Part shown: positions 1-11,591 of the stretch, in pieces
Layout: the number at the start of each line of letters is the position of its first letter
How positions within the stretch are numbered: position 1 is the first letter of the stretch
Assembly (NCBI GenBank): GCA_037903355.1
Contig: JBAJFE010000038.1
Location: 2,356,001-2,420,000 of the forward strand
Reading direction: 5' to 3'
Length of the DNA: 64,000 bases
Origin: Trichuris trichiura
Lineage: Eukaryota; Nematoda; Enoplea; Trichinellida; Trichuridae
Program-made: the position numbers and the translations under genes
Notes under the pieces: generated by a model
What the model was told of the DNA's origin: nothing
Databases searched by the model: none
The model's input: the letters and a program-made list of their open reading frames with translations, nothing else

Positions 1-22
1 CCTATTCGCAAAGGTAGCTTAC

Positions 23-1875
23 ATGAACGCGTTCTTGCAAACGCTTGTTTTCTTGCTCCAAGGTGAGCTGCTTTTGGAGCAACCGGTAAAGGCGATCTTG
101 GTCTTTTCGCAAATGCCGTATATATTCGACAGAAGCTTTTAGGATTGTGCCTTTATTTAACTTCATCTCCCTACAAAGGAAATAGAGCTTTCAATGTACT
201 GAATAAAAAGTAAAGCCAGACAGCGTGCAGTTGCGTACTCGGTACATGATTTGGGCAACAGTGTGCTCAGCTCCTTTATGCGATCGTTAATGTTATACCG
301 ACGTCGCCGTTCAACTAAAGAAAAACTGAAGGCAAAAAAAAGACAATGAATGAGATAGACGTACTCATGTTATGGATGTCTTTCTTGCGCCGGTCGCGAA
401 TTACTTCCTGCTCTCTGAGCGTTTCGTCATGCACGAGCGATTCAATTTCAAATTCGGAAGACGATGGGGCGCTGCTAGAAACTTTTAAGGGCATAGGTAC
501 CCGACCTTCTGCCAAAAGAGTTTCCAAATTGCCGGAACAAGACTGGCTACCGCTCTGCTGACTGGGACGCTTCTTTTGAATATCATCTTCCATCGACAAA
601 ATTTCATTTATAATTAAGTCGTCCAGCTATAAAGAATGAAAAATGTCGTTCACGCACAAAATGCATGAATGCTCACCTCCGATTGAGCGCTGGTAAACGA
701 GGCACTCTGTGGACTGTCTGCGAAACCAGCAGGACTTACAGCAATTGGACTTCCCCTCCCTAAACTACTACCCTAAAAATGACAACCTTAACTTCAACGA
801 GCAACGTTGCAGTATTGAAGAACGCACTAAACTAGACTGAGCAAAGGAGCTCGGCTTTGGTGTGCAAGAGCTCCCGGAATTCGTTTCACCGGCCATTCGA
901 GACGCATTTGGGCTTCTCATTGGCAAGCCAAAGGAAAGAGAAGAAGGTAACGATGAGCTTAGCAATAAATTTCTGCCACTTGATTCCTCACCATCCGCCG
1001 AAGGGTTCACCTGAAGAAAATAACAAACGACATCATATCAAAGCAAGATACTCTAGATAGGTATTAGCGAAGAAATAAATGCAATGAAACATTTATGGAC
1101 TTAACAATATCGCAACGCACGCAAGAGATGCAACTGACGCAGCATGAAAATTTGCAACTTTGTGACTTCCAGGTGACATTGTTCCGCAGACAAGGCATTT
1201 AAATGAAATGCAAACTGACATTTGCAAGAATTTGCTCATAAAACCGTATTAAAGGAGTAGCAAATGTGCGCACTAATAGCCCTAGTTTACCGAGAATAAA
1301 TTGTGTTACTACACCAACACCGTCGCCCAAGATCAAGTAAGTAACGAAAAATACCTACAAACTGTCCAAATATTAATAAAAAAAATTGATCACTAAGAAT
1401 AAATAATAGTCTTCTAAAATAACGGAAAATCTCACTTCTTCGCTCTGTGAGAAACTAAAGACAACGCCTCAGATAATGACAACCTACTCATCACCTAGCG
1501 TACTATCTAAGAGAAATTCCTTCTAACGCAAGTCTGAACAAACCCCTTAGAATCCTGTGAAAGCTAGCAAGTTGTAAAACTTACGTGAATAATTTGGGGT
1601 GGCAAATGGACAAGACGATTCCCAGTGAATCGTATAGGCTGCGAAAGGATGATTGACGTACTGGAGGTAGCCAAAGAACGAGGGCAATCGACGCCTCCCG
1701 TCCCTGAAGTCCCTCTTGCAGATATCTCTGTGGAGGATTTGTCGGCATAGCTGCCGGTCGTAGGAGTGACCCCTGTTCCGTAGCTGTTTTGTTGTTGTTC
1801 AAACATAGCTTGCTCGCGCATTAGCTGAAGACGGAGATGCGTACGAGAGTTCATTGCTGTCGATCGTGTTGACAT
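23..1875 (-). CDS. hlh-30: MITF/TFEB-type bHLH-leucine zipper transcription factor (HLH-30 family), 3' end outside window
   Basis: Exons read on the minus strand: 1585-1875, 828-1010, 677-772, 365-626, 239-314 and 23-170; all junctions are GT/AG and phases match. Introns near the 3' side are 50-68 bp. The first exon has the MITF-family N-terminal motif [15 protein letters not shown]. Exon 677-772 is Ser/Pro rich. Exon 365-626 opens with [15 protein letters not shown], like the MITF acidic activation segment, and leads through RRKKDIHNM into the basic region [15 protein letters not shown], then [14 protein letters not shown] (helix 2) and a leucine zipper that runs to a donor at position 22. 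MITF/TFE proteins bind E-box/CLEAR sites and control lysosome and autophagy genes from the nucleus. The family segment 'LENPTxYH', expected after PPQIIH, was not found, so an exon may be missed in the 574-bp intron 1011-1584. The start at 1875 is the best visible Met; upstream coding exons are possible. Confidence 0.88.
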
Positions 1876-4802
1876 TTTAACGTTACGTGGTAACAAGACC
1901 CATGTTCATGCTCGTCGACAGCAGCCACCAAGAGATTCCTACAATGTGAAAAAAGATTGACGGATGGGAGAGCAGCGTGCTGTGATGGCACATTCTTCGA
2001 TAAACGCGTACACTGGTCCGACGGAGGCGCAAGGTAAACAAGCGCTTTGTCTCACACATATAGCATTGGTAATGAGGTATTACCATTGCAACAAGTCCGA
2101 TTTAAGGAACATGCGCGGGCTTTACACTGGTCTAAGGAGCACAGCATATTTGACAAATGAATTACACAACGAGAAGGAAAAGCTACCAGAAACGCTTTTA
2201 CAACTTGCCCTTTCGATAAGACAAGCACTTATGTAAGGATAAATCTCAATCGTGAACATTATGCAAAAATTAAAGCACTCAGCTTTCAGTCATAATATAA
2301 TCCGTCATACCAAGAGCTGGCATTTTCTGGAGCGATTGCCAAGGCTGCGGGAAATACGTGAACAATGAGTAATGCAAATTACCGCGGATAAAACAGCGTA
2401 AGCTTCTTAGCATGTAACCAAGAACAAAGGAAATGAAAGACCTAATTTTTCTGCAAAAAGCAGAGCGATTTTCAAGCAACATAGGCTACGATACATTGTA
2501 CCAGCGCATCCTGTCTAGCGGTTTCCGTTTCGACAGGATCTTAAGAAAACACGCTCTTGCTTTCAAATGCGTGTCTTATGGTATATTTTAATTCATAAAT
2601 TCTACGCGATGTTCCGTCACAGCTTCTTATACGCGTCTCGTAGATCAGCCGCGTAATTTAATGTTCCGATCTTGATGGTTAGGCGCTCCGCCATCTGAGA
2701 AATGCGAGGTGCCTTCTGAGAGGTCTGCGGTTATGCTGCTTTGCCCTTTCCTAAGCCAAAACACAAGCGTTACGTTTAGGCTTTGGCTTAGGTAAGGACA
2801 CAGAACAGGATGGCAGACACACTTACACTATGACGGCCAGCCGCGTAATCAACAGGATTCCCGTCTTCTGTGCAACATGCAGTGATTTCGTTTTAGTTTT
2901 TGGTGATGAAGTCTGATTTTTTTTGTATTTGTGACATAAATAATTGGGGCCTAATATAACCCATTCGGAAAATAAAATTAAACGCGTGAGTAATTAAAGG
3001 TAAACTTGGTAAGGTACAATTGTCTGTTAAAGTGATCGTGGATTTGGCATCTCGCTCAGTGCTTACGTTGTCTGTTTTAAAATTAACTCAGGTAAGTGGG
3101 TGAGAAAATCATTTAAACGCAATTGAGAACAGGCTAATCGTTCCTTTTTCACTTAAAACAAAGACACTGTAAAGTGCGCATTGAACACAAATAATCAATT
3201 AAGGGCACCGTACTAAACACGCCTAAGAATTCCTCTGATTTTAATTACTTATCAGATGTAGTAGATGGCAGCAAAGCGAAGTATGCCTGTAGAACCCTTT
3301 ACTCAGGAAAGTTCGTAACTTTAGGTGCTATTTTTGTACAGTATTTTTCTTTTAAGAAATTTAAGCTAGGAGCTCCTCTCGTACGAAATGATTTTACGAA
3401 CAACCAGTATTTCCTTCGCTCCTAACAGCTTTTATTACTGTGGCGCATGGAAACGGAAACGTAGGAACATGTAGAACTGTTATGGTTTAATGAATGTTCC
3501 TACTATGCTGATGGCAGCTAGGCAAGGATGGCAAAGCCAATCTGTAGTTCCCGGAAGGCAAGTACAGCAAATATTCTCCCGATTAAGCAAGTCGTATGCA
3601 TTGGAAGGACATGCAGTCTTCCTTGTATATTTCACGCGTTGTCTACTCCGAGCCAGCAGCGTCTGCTGTTTAGTTACAGAAATTTTAAAATATTCTGCAA
3701 GTCGCCAATTCCTACATTCTGTGGATGCGCTGCTTTTTTAAAAGGTTTCGTGGTTTTACACCATGTTTTTACGGCGTACTCGTTAGATATTCATTTCCTT
3801 GTTTGAGGCTTTGTAGACACAGTTCGCGAACAACGCGCAAACAGGAGGTAGACTGTCAAGTTTCCAAGTTAAGCGCAAATTGTGTATTGTTCATAGTTTC
3901 TCCTTCAGCAGCGAAGAATGGCAGCGTGCAGGAGCAACTGGCACTGCGTGTGAGATTAAAATCGGGCATTGTTTTTATTCTCTACCTTCTTTTTCCAATA
4001 TTAAATCTTCCGTGGCGGACAAGCGAACATTTTTGCCGTCATACGCATTCATGGTTTGTTAAGATCTGAAAATTCCAGCGTTTTTATTTCGCAGTTACTT
4101 TATTCGTGTTATTTAAATGCTTACTCGTCGTGTGGAGCATCAGCGATTTCTTCCAGCGTTTTAAATGGCGTTCTAGAGGACAGAAATCAGGTTTGGTGAC
4201 CCTGTGAAACTTATGCGAGTTTGTCTTCTCCGGTAGCTTTAGTGATTTGCAAGTTGTGAATTTTTAAAATGAAATAAAATATGTTTTCATTTTAAACGTG
4301 CTGTTTACGTTTACCACTCCGTACTGTTTGCGACTAAGTTCAAAAAATTACTCGGTTACTTATTGCTTCAAGTTTTGGTTTGGCAAAGAAAGATGCAGCG
4401 GTGCCGATAGTGCTTTCCAGCGAGCTTATGCATGTGCCTAGTAAGCTGTGTTCGCATGCTGTTGCAGAGTTGTGTTTGTCAATTGCTCACTGCTCAATTA
4501 GCTGCCGTATTTGGTTGCGCGGTTTTCCATTGGCTCCTCTCGCTAATGATTGCATCGAAAAGATGTCTCAATATCATTGCTCCACCATAAGTGGACGTGA
4601 AGTTGCCATTCTTTTATGCTTTTGTTTTACGCTAAAAAGCGAACGCCTATAACGTTCCAGTTTTCGTGTATTGCGCTTCTTTCTAAATGTAGCCAGTGTG
4701 GCAGTTGGTGCATACATTATTCAAATCTGGTTGCAGATTGGCCAGAGCTTGTTTTACGTATTCTTAAGCATGATTACATCAGTTCACTGTTACATTTTTC
4801 AG
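1876..4802. other. Intergenic region between divergent genes; possible unresolved 5' exons
   Basis: No open frame here resembles a known protein. The region separates the minus-strand MITF-type gene from the plus-strand TBC1D22-type gene, so it should hold both promoters. The first coding exon of the TBC gene (before phase-2 acceptor at 4802) must lie somewhere upstream but I could not identify it. A TTAGGC-type hairpin lies at 2741-2810. Confidence 0.5.
2741..2810. repeat. Short hairpin repeat with TTAGGC-like words
   Basis: Imperfect inverted repeat: TTGCCCTTTCCTAAGCC on the left and GGCTTAGGTAAGGACA on the right with a loop of about 30 nt. Related hairpins lie near 9410-9500, 23155-23240 and 61940-62020, with half-copies near 57475 and 63010. 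It resembles a small foldback or MITE. Confidence 0.55.
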
Positions 4803-6892
4803 TATTCAGCCAATGTACAGCGCAGCTGCGACTGGGCAAACTCGAGCTGCCGATCTTAATTATGTTGAACCGTAAGTTTTCTGCTCTTTTTTCTAATGCC
4901 ATATTTACTCCGACAGGTAATTATATAGTACTTTTAGTCGTTCTACACTCTATCCTAACCTTAGCTTCTCAGGTCAGCAAAGGCTGTCCAGAGAAGACAG
5001 AAAATTCGCTTCATTCGAAGCCAGGTTGTATTTTACTTTGTTTAATTGTCTGTACTTTGCTTTTGCTCTTTTCAGCGTATCCGACGTTTGGTCTTTGGAA
5101 GACTGTGGCATCGATCCTGGCGTTGCGCACAGTTCAGCTCAATCTGTTATTGACAGCCATGCTCAGTCGACAGGTAAACAATCCCAAACGTATCAGTCGC
5201 CTGCAGTGTCAAGCCACATAAATAGAGTGATGGCTTTTCAACGGCTTGCGACGCAGCAAGGCACGAATATGCCCCATTTTTTGGGTATATCCACGTATAT
5301 TGCTTATTAACGTTCTAGACGCTTTCCCATCAGCATCTGGCGCTCAGAGGCAACCTCTGTACCCATCTTTGCCAGGATTTGATGCTAAGTTTACTGCCGG
5401 CAAACGGGCATTCGAAGTGCCTTCATTGGTGGATCAGCGGCACGACAGGATCGTTGGTATTTTAAATAGGGGCAAATTGGATAAACGTAATTATTTCCTG
5501 TACCCATCTTTTGAGTTTACGCGTAAATTTAAAATGTAAGGCTACGAAGTTCTCAAGACACCAAAAAAGTATTTAATTACAGAGCGAGCAATGCTTCCTA
5601 TATGTTTCAGTAGTTCTTGATGTTTGTAGAACGCAGCTTGACAAAGGATTTTTCGTTTCATTCGTTAATTGAAACGATTGACAGGCGATTTCGAAGAACT
5701 GAGAGACGTGTGCTGGAATGGAATACCGCCGAAGCTCAGGCCTCGAGTTTGGCGTCTTTTGGCGGTAGATAACGCATTTTGACGAGTCTCTTCGCCAAGT
5801 ATCCCAATTTAAAGGACTACGCACCCCTAAACACAGAGCTGACCGAGGACACCCTTCGACGAAAGCGCGACGAATACTTTAACCTTGTTGAACAATACTT
5901 CCACACTCGTCACGATGAACAGCAACAGGATACTTTTAGACAGGTAGTTTTTTCTAGCTATACTTAACGAAGTTGTTTCTTTTGTTGTAGATACATATTG
6001 ACATCCCTAGGATGTGCCCTTTGGTTCCTTTGATCCAGCAAAAAGTTGTTCAGGAGGTAAAGCTTTCTTCATTCAAAATAAATGATACGTCCGTCAACAT
6101 TAGATATCGTTCAAGATGTTTGAACGGATATTGTACATTTGGGCTCATCGACATCCCGGCAGCGGCTACGTGCAAGGGATAAATGACCTTGTTACGCCAT
6201 TTTTCATTGTCTTCCTATCGGAACGCGTGCAAGCTGACTCGAAGGCGGAAGACCGTTTCGACGTTGCATCGCTGAGTCGCCAAGACTTGGAAGCCGTCGA
6301 AGCTGACACCTTTTGGTGTTTTACCTTTCTGCTCGATTCCATCCAGGATAATTACACCGTTGAACAGCCTGGCATTCAAAGCAAGGTGAAAAATCTGAAA
6401 GCGCTCATTTCTGTTATGGATAGTAAGCTGTCAGCCAGCATGGCTATTGTTATGCAGCTGAGAACTCCCTTTTGCCCTAGGCGATCTTGATCAACATTTG
6501 CGTAGGAATCAAGTAGAATATCTGCAGTTCTCGTTTCGATGGATGAACAATCTTTTGATGCGAGAAATTCCCCTATCGGCCACCATCCGTCTATGGGACA
6601 CTTACTTGGTATAGACTTACACCTGTCGGCTTCCATGCTCTTATCATTCAACGTAATTTCGTTTAAGAGTACGCCAAACGGCTTTGCCGATTTCCACTTG
6701 TACGTATGCGCTGTGTTCTTGTGCAATTGGTCCAAAGATGTCCAAAAGCAGCCGGACTTCCAAAGCATACTTTTGTTTCTGCAAAACGTCCCCACAAAAC
6801 AATGGGGAGAGGAGAAGATCAGCGTACTGACGGCAAAAGCTTATCAACTTAAGCGCCTATACGAAGACGCCAAGAGCCATTTAAGGAATTGA
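4803..6892 (+). CDS. tbc1d22: TBC1D22-type Rab GTPase-activating protein (5' end incomplete)
   Basis: Exons: 4803-4871, 4938-5024, 5076-5173, 5319-5486, 5685-5764, 5815-5943, 5991-6056, 6116-6422, 6481-6608 and 6668-6892, joined in frame across GT/AG introns that are mostly 47-66 bp; three are 50-51 bp or less and two are 145 and 198 bp. About 452 residues are visible. The N-terminal part has the TBC1D22-like IQPMYSAA and KFASFEASVSDVW blocks. The TBC domain contains WNGIPPKLRPRVWRLL, the arginine-finger motif IHIDIPR, the glutamine-finger motif GYVQGINDLVTPFF, and later FRWMNNLLMREIPL and FADFHLYVCAVFL. It ends in SHLRN and TGA at 6892. TBC proteins accelerate GTP hydrolysis by Rabs; TBC1D22 is Golgi-associated in vertebrates. 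The exon before 4803 enters with two bases of a split codon and was not found. Confidence 0.93.
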
Positions 6893-7029
6893 GCACTTTG
6901 AGTACCACGTAATATGGGGTATTTTACGGTACGCATTTCGGAGTCCGTCTAGCGGGCAGTTGAGGGATTCTTTTTGGGATTAAACTTCTTTACTGTTGTA
7001 CATTCGATTTTTGCGTATGGTATAGCTGA

Positions 7030-8512
7030 TCAGCTGTCAGCTGCAGCCGAAAGAAAGAGTCTTTTCCTGGTTGAATTCATATAAGGTCTAAGAATCCATT
7101 CAGTTTCCGCAGCGTCCAACGTATCCACTGTTCCCAGCTTGATGCAGTAGGCTGTAAGGTAAGAAAAGATAAGTACTTGGGTGAAATGCGTGCTAAGTCC
7201 CTACGTTTCATCTCGAAGCGTGGTCCCATCTCGGTGAGCACAATATTGCTCCCCTCCTGTTTATACACGTGATGGCGAAAGCTTATGTAATCCTCCTCGA
7301 CCGCAAAGGTAACCAAACGTTTGCTGTCTTCCTTTGGCACTGGGAAGAGGTACTTCAGAATATTCATAATCTAAAAGAGTAGGCAGGATATTTGCGAGTG
7401 TGATCTTATATAAATTCGTTGTACATTTTAGCAACAGGCTTTTCCGTTGTGAAGAGTAGTTTGATGACATGGCGAAGCTTTTGATTTGCTCACGATACGT
7501 CATCCGGACACTGATAACTTACTAGGAGCGAGCCAAAGCTTTGCTATGTCAACAAACTTTTCTTCGTAAAGGAACAGTCTGCTAAAATGTACGATGAAAG
7601 CTGAAGAAGATGGCAAATGCTACTACATAACCCGATGGTTGGCAACTCACTCGTTTTCCGAGTTTTGAAGTGAAGCCATTGAATATCAAATGTGGGTACT
7701 GTTCTGACATTGTGCCTATATTAGGAACATCATGACGCATGACCACATTGCTTAGAGTAAAAAAGGCGGTAGGTCCAAAAGGCAGATGACATATGGTGAT
7801 TCCATCTAAGAAATACTGCATGAGAAAAGTATGAACGTCACTCTAAGAGTGACCTGGCACGCCGCGATTTTCCTGCAACAATATGAAGTCCGTGACGTCA
7901 TTTGCGCGACATGCTTCCACCAGTTTTTTCATTTCATATTGCCCCCTGTTGATTCTCTGACATCCCGGAAAAAATATCCTCATCTCCTGCGAACAGTTAT
8001 TACATGCAAAAGTAATCTGGCAAAAAGCGGCGTAATGCTATTCTTACCTTGGCGAACTGCTTCAACTTCGTACTCGGATTATGCGAAGTCGTTAATACAA
8101 TTTTTGGGTCAGTAACGCCAGCCCAGCGGTATTCATCGTCCACATGGGATACAATACCTGTTTTAAAACGCTTCATATGTGTACAAGATAAGGCAAAATT
8201 CTAGGTTCCCCCCTTCATTTTAGTACGAGCAAAACTCAAGTGAACTACAAGTTGGTTTTACCTTCTCCTCCTTCGTCCAGCCATTCAGACTGTTGGAGCA
8301 ATTCCAAAGCGTCACTCTGCAACTCAGTAGGTATTCTTTTTCCTTCTTAACAAAATGAGAACATCGGTCGATGATCAATCAATGCGTCATGCGTCTATAC
8401 CTTCGAGGGCATTTTTGACTCTTTCCTTCTTTTCCAACAAAACTTTTTCTTTTGCTTCAATACTTTTACGATATATATATTCACGCCGCAGACGAGCCTG
8501 CCGTCGATACAT
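7030..8512 (-). CDS. imp4: U3 small nucleolar ribonucleoprotein IMP4 (Brix domain)
   Basis: Seven exons on the minus strand: 8401-8512, 8262-8342, 8048-8157, 7854-7986, 7651-7805, 7205-7370 and 7030-7151. They sum to 879 bases, 292 codons plus stop, matching the usual IMP4 length. The start [20 protein letters not shown] is the IMP4 N-terminus; [15 protein letters not shown] follows; the Brix domain has [48 protein letters not shown] and [11 protein letters not shown]; the last exon gives TRKRLFLS near the C-terminus. Introns are 48-61 bp except 104 and 280 bp. IMP4 works with IMP3 and MPP10 in the U3 snoRNP for 18S rRNA processing in the nucleolus. The gene converges on the TBC1D22-type gene, with 137 bp between stop codons, so the 3' UTRs probably overlap or abut. 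Confidence 0.97.
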
Positions 8513-9280
8513 GCTTTATGATACCTGCAACAAGAACATCAGCGATAGTAACATGATCAATATTTACGCTGCTTTAAGCACAGGTGAAACTTTCTAAGTC
8601 GTGAATGCCAAGAAAAAGCTGGCAAATGTGTAAGTTTCATCTCACCGGAAAAATAGTATTTTTTAAACATTTAGTTAAAAACGACAGACTTTTTAACGCT
8701 GTTTTGGAATTTCATATATATGTTTATCACAGAAACAATACAAAGCGCAAATAAACGTTTTGTATTGTTTACGTAATAAATGCAGATGGAAACGTTAAAT
8801 TCCAAAAACATATGCAAAGCCTTGGGTACCAGAAGACCCACTTTCTTCAGGGTGGCAAGTAATGACGCTGACGCTAAGACGTCATTATATATCAAGCTGA
8901 TGAAGACGAGACGTGTTCCGGTTCCAAAACGTTCACGTATTTTTTGAACTAAGAAACAGTTACTGATTTATGAAATAATAGTAACAACGAAAGCCTTATG
9001 TTACCGTTGTTGGATTCCGCACCGCAAAGTGCTTAGAAAAGTCGTACTGTCTTTTTGTTAAATCTTAACATTCTTTAAGCTCACTGCAGCAAACGTTCCT
9101 TAACGTAGAGATTAGTTGAAAAATAAAGTGAATGCTATGATTCAAAAAAGGTTAAACCGCGAATTTGTTGACGAAAAATATAATTTCAAGGAGTGAGAAT
9201 TAGCATTGCCTATTATTTAATCAGTCACTTCATTGCTCCAGGCACGCACCCAGCTCTTTTGCTTTATTTCTGTCCCCTAC

Positions 9281-9283
<3 letters not shown>

Positions 9284-9329
<46 letters not shown>
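9284..9329. repeat. (GA)n microsatellite
   Basis: Uninterrupted GA dinucleotide run of about 23 units. Confidence 0.98.
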
Positions 9330-9330
<1 letters not shown>

Positions 9331-9409
9331 TTCAAGATGGAGGACCGGTCTTGTCGGTTGTCTCCTGTAGCGTAGGAAGCGTGGGTTCATTTTTGTAAAG
9401 CATACAGCC

Positions 9410-9500
9410 ATCCTGTTTTGCCCTTAGCTAAGCCTAAGCGAAAATATAAAAATTACATTTAGGCTTAGACTTAGCGAAGGGCAGATCAGGCTGACTGGCA
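9410..9500. repeat. TTAGGC-type hairpin repeat
   Basis: Left arm TGCCCTTAGCTAAGCCTAAG and right arm TTAGGCTTAGACTTAGCGAA pair with few mismatches. Same family as 2741-2810 and 23155-23240; the copies share a CATCCTGT-like word outside the left arm. Confidence 0.6.
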
Positions 9501-11374
9501 AAACCACAGTATGACAGAGGAGCGCACAACCGACAGAACCCGTGAAGAGACCATAAACAGTTTAAAGTCGCTTCAGTTTTCCGAAATGATTCCACCTTGG
9601 AAGCAGACAATTGCTAATTATTGCTGGTAGTAATCATCAAGTACAACCGTCTATCATCTAATGAAAAGTCATGTGGCAGAACATGGTAGTTCAGAAAAGT
9701 GATATAAGCACCACCAAAATGATATATGACTACTGTGAGCTATTGATTGAAAATTGATAAATCTTTAACGGTTTGAAGTGCCATGCTTATGTATTTCTTT
9801 TAAAGAAAAATATTTTGTTCTACCTTAATCGTTCATTTCGTCGGACCTTCACCGACCGACTTTATGCCGTCATGAGCACTCAAAAGGCCGGCTAGGCTTA
9901 TCCCAAAGGTTCGATGACATCGCGAATATAACAAGGAGTTCACCCGTAAATGAATAATATTGTAAGAAATGCTACACTGTTGGAAATAACGTAAAAGCGC
10001 CAATTCAGAAAGCAAAATTCCAATACAATCAAATGAAAGCAGAGCTTTTCGAATTGCCATTTTCTCTTTGCACCACTTTCGTCACCCAGTAACTTTTGAC
10101 ATGACAAGACACTACTGGAAGTTCCACCTTTGTCTCTGACGAAACGCATTTTGCTGCGCTTGCAATAGCACGGCCAAAGACCATCGGCTCTGTATTCTAA
10201 CTGTATTCGAGAACGACTAACTGTCGCACTGCAGAATTAACAACTGTTAATAGGCATAGCAATAGTTTTCTGTTCAAAGGACATTGCCATTAACGGTTTG
10301 AAAAAGCTCATACCGCGCGAATACATTACAGAATCACCAATTCAACAAAGCAGCATTTGTTTTATTTCTATACTTGAACACTGCTCTTATTTAGGGATTC
10401 GAAAGTGGATTTTCATAATCGAATTGCGTTAGCTACGGTGTACGCATCTAAATTGCGAAAAACTACGACGTTTTTGGGACACGTCTTGACAATAATCAAC
10501 ATAAATTGGCGAACTTTGTCTGAAAAGATCCTGTTTTTGTCAGATTTGAAACTGAAATGCATTCACATGAACTACTATAACTAAACGTTGCAAGTTCACA
10601 TAGGAAGCCAAATTGCAAGTGGAGAAAACAGAGCTACGTGCTTTCGCGTTTCCTCTTCTCACAGGCCATCAGGCAGAATAACGTGCCAACGGAGATGAAG
10701 TAATGCGGAGATGTGTAGCACTTTACTTAGGCAGTGCAGGGCAGTCAAATTTTAGCCGTCTGAAAGGACCGCACAGGTTTAATGAGAATCGTTGTTACAA
10801 TTATTAGCGCCAGCCTAGTTCTTGCGACGCGATGCGTGTGGTCATATGAAACAAATTAAATATTCCCTTCGTGCTATGACATTCGCTTGTCATCAACTAA
10901 TTCGCCGCCTATCGACAAGCGAACAGCTGAAGACAAACTTTTTCACTCAGAAACGTTGCTTCCACGTTGCAATCAATAGTCGCGTGAAAGCGGCAAGAGG
11001 TACAACTCCGCTCATGACAATCTAGTTATCATTCTTGAGTGTGAATCACTGCAACGACAATTTTGAGGATGTTACAAACTGTCATCTGTCAAAGGCAGAC
11101 CTCCACGGATATGCCAACGTGAAGGTATAGTCCACTGCACACTGTGAGCGCAATTAACTATATTTTCCGTAACATTAATATGCCCTTGAATATCATTTCA
11201 GCACAGCAAACAGTGTTGCCCAGCAGAGGCTTATCGTCGGGTGCCAGTAAACAGGAAAAGCGAAAAAGTGGACAACAATTATCTAGCGAAAGTGTCAGCA
11301 CACCTCCCCTCCCCCACCAAGGAAAGCTCACTATGCAGCATACGAAGTAAGTTAAAAACACTAGTCTCTACTTA

Positions 11375-11577
11375 CATTGAAAACAACCTCCCTCCTCATT
11401 TTAATTCTGTTGCTTATTTAAAACGACTCAAGATCTCCACGGTATAAAGCACCTGTTCTGGATAGTGCCATGCCAGGATTCGCTTTCTCAGTTTTCACGC
11501 GCTGAAAACGGGAACCGGAGTTTCCCGAAAGCTTCGCGAAATAAACGTTGAACGGGTAGTTTGTCCGTACTGTAATG
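11375..11577 (+). mobile_element. Solo 3' tail of a Penelope-like element
   Basis: The 203-bp segment is similar to the 3' tail of the PLE copy ending near 38090 (shared TTTAAAACG, AAAGCAC and GCATGCCAG-like blocks, then the hammerhead-like motif at 11502-11535). It is flanked by a perfect 14-bp direct repeat, CTAGTCTCTACTTA, at 11361-11374 and 11578-11591, which reads as a target-site duplication. It has no coding capacity, so it was mobilised in trans. The CTGANGA core has decayed to CTGAAAA. Confidence 0.85.
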
Positions 11578-11591
11578 CTAGTCTCTACTTA

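Larger units (their letters stand above)
8513..11360. other. Gene-free stretch with simple repeat and a hairpin
   Basis: No frame resembles a protein. It contains the (GA)n tract at 9284-9329 and the TTAGGC-type hairpin at 9410-9500. The promoter of the IMP4 gene should lie at its left end. Confidence 0.5.

Noticed and set aside
725..1013. Plus-strand protein-like reading ([14 protein letters not shown]... and [20 protein letters not shown])
   Set aside because: It is the complement of two Ser/Pro-rich exons of the minus-strand MITF-type gene that splice in phase with the bHLH exons; the plus reading has an internal stop.
4616..5221. 201-codon plus-strand frame
   Set aside because: It runs across exons and introns of the TBC1D22-type gene in the wrong frame; the true exons are supported by family motifs and matching phases.
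7077..7204. C-terminal extension of IMP4 reading through GPRFEMK into [12 protein letters not shown]
   Set aside because: A 53-bp intron (7152-7204) removes this; the spliced product gives the expected IMP4 C-terminus and the normal length.
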